A stretch of DNA of 64,000 nt from Geomesophilobacter sediminis. Lineage in GTDB: Bacteria; Desulfobacterota; Desulfuromonadia; Geobacterales; Geobacteraceae. Below the pieces are notes generated by a model. The model saw only the letters and a program-made list of their open reading frames with translations, was not told the DNA's origin and ran no database searches. The position numbers and the translations under genes are program-made. Below, in pieces: positions 63,520 through 64,000 of the stretch (position 1 is the stretch's first letter; every line of letters starts with the position of its first letter). Location of the stretch: NCBI RefSeq assembly GCF_016458275.1, contig NZ_JAEMHM010000011.1:124001-188000 (forward strand). The letters are read 5' to 3'.

Positions 63520-63996
63520 TCAGCGCGGCGGCGGTGGCGGCGGAGCGGGGGTCAGGTTGGCCGGGAGCACCCCCGGGATCTGGTTTCCGTAGGAGTACAT
63601 GCACTGCTGGTAAGCGATGTCGAACTGGCGTTGGGCTTGGTTGCCGCTGCTCTCGGCGGCCTCGCTCCCGGAGGCGCTGCCGACCAGGAGCCCTCCCCCG
63701 GCGCCGAGTGCGGCGCCGGTACCGGGGTGCCCGGTCACCGCCCCAAGGACCGCCCCGACCCCGGCCCCCACGGCGGTGCCGACCGCTGAGCTGCGGGCCA
63801 TGGCGCGGTTTGCCTTCTCCTGGGGCGAGATCCCCACCTGCTGGGCCGCCCACTGCCGGCAGCGCGCGTCTTCGAGGTTGAACTGGTCGAAACTCTTGCC
63901 CGGGGCGGGCAGCACCATGACGCTCGGACCGGTCGGCCGGGAGGCGCATCCGGCCAGCAAAACTGCCGCGAGCAGCGGGACCGCAATGATCTGCAT
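63520..63996 (-). CDS. Glycine-zipper lipoprotein
   Basis: The 158-residue product has a lipoprotein signal (AVLLAGC, Cys near 17). A segment with FDQFNLEDARCRQWAAQQ follows, then a glycine zipper (VGTAVGAGVGAVLGAVTGH, then GAALGAGGGLLVGSASG, residues about 72-112). It ends in QRQFDIAYQQCMYSYGNQIP and a Pro-rich tail. Glycine-zipper lipoproteins of this type sit in the outer membrane and are often linked to envelope stress or integrity. It is the only minus-strand gene in the secreted block. Its upstream region lies beyond the window. Confidence 0.85.
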   Translation of the reverse strand: MQIIAVPLLAAVLLAGCASRPTGPSVMVLPAPGKSFDQFNLEDARCRQWAAQQVGISPQEKANRAMARSSAVGTAVGAGVGAVLGAVTGHPGTGAALGAGGGLLVGSASGSEAAESSGNQAQRQFDIAYQQCMYSYGNQIPGVLPANLTPAPPPPPPR

Positions 63997-64000
63997 GTTC

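Overview
The window reads as chromosome of a GC-rich, Gram-negative, Geobacter-like bacterium (Desulfobacterota, Geobacterales). This rests on the gene order lysS-lolC-lolD-bamA-skp-lpxD-fabZ-lpxA-lpxB, the LPS core transferases, and the load of large secreted repeat proteins and multicopper oxidase. The lineage is inferred from gene content and remembered gene order, not from a database search. I see no rRNA, tRNA, CRISPR array, phage or transposase gene.

Layout. 1-1204 is the 3' part of a hybrid histidine kinase. 1205-1750 is a small unit holding a four-helix-bundle (S23/IVP-like) gene between inverted arrays of a 7-nt repeat. From 34982 down to 1751 almost everything is on the minus strand and forms an outer-membrane assembly cluster. 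It holds an RCC1 lipoprotein, lysS, the LolCD lipoprotein exporter, BamA, Skp, lipid A synthesis (lpxD, fabZ, lpxA, lpxB, lpxL, a PAP2 phosphatase, waaA, lpxK), inner core and flipping (waaF, msbA, waaC and another GT9), outer core transferases (GT4 and four GT2), an AlgI/AlgJ-like O-acetylation pair, a UDP-glucuronate epimerase, an LtaS/OpgB-like phosphotransferase and a deoxyhypusine-synthase-like protein. Many neighbours overlap by 4-11 nt, so long polycistronic messages are likely. 35146-36831 is ettA. 37131-40169 is bioF-bioH-bioC on the minus strand. 40394-43067 holds a membrane metallophosphoesterase and a ferredoxin-type protein.

43406-63996 is a block of exported proteins: lipoproteins, a PQQ-type sugar dehydrogenase-like protein, an FKBP isomerase, two small secreted proteins, a 2135-residue multicopper oxidase split by an 18-unit glycine-rich repeat domain, an eight-repeat protein ending in a dockerin-like segment beside a cohesin-like lipoprotein, a CHB_HEX-type lipoprotein, a transporter, a DUF6605/DUF4082-type surface protein and a glycine-zipper lipoprotein. 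It looks like a metal- or surface-related extracellular module.

Most unusual signals. (1) Five loci carry inverted pairs of tandem heptamer arrays, about four heptamers per arm. Each locus has its own heptamer; one encloses the four-helix-bundle gene, and three lie in consecutive junctions of the lpx operon. (2) The giant multicopper oxidase has a repeat domain inserted between its copper-binding cupredoxin domains. (3) A putative cohesin/dockerin pair. (4) Three families of extragenic palindromes, including a composite MITE-like unit. (5) A leader with mutually exclusive hairpins upstream of the ferredoxin-type gene.
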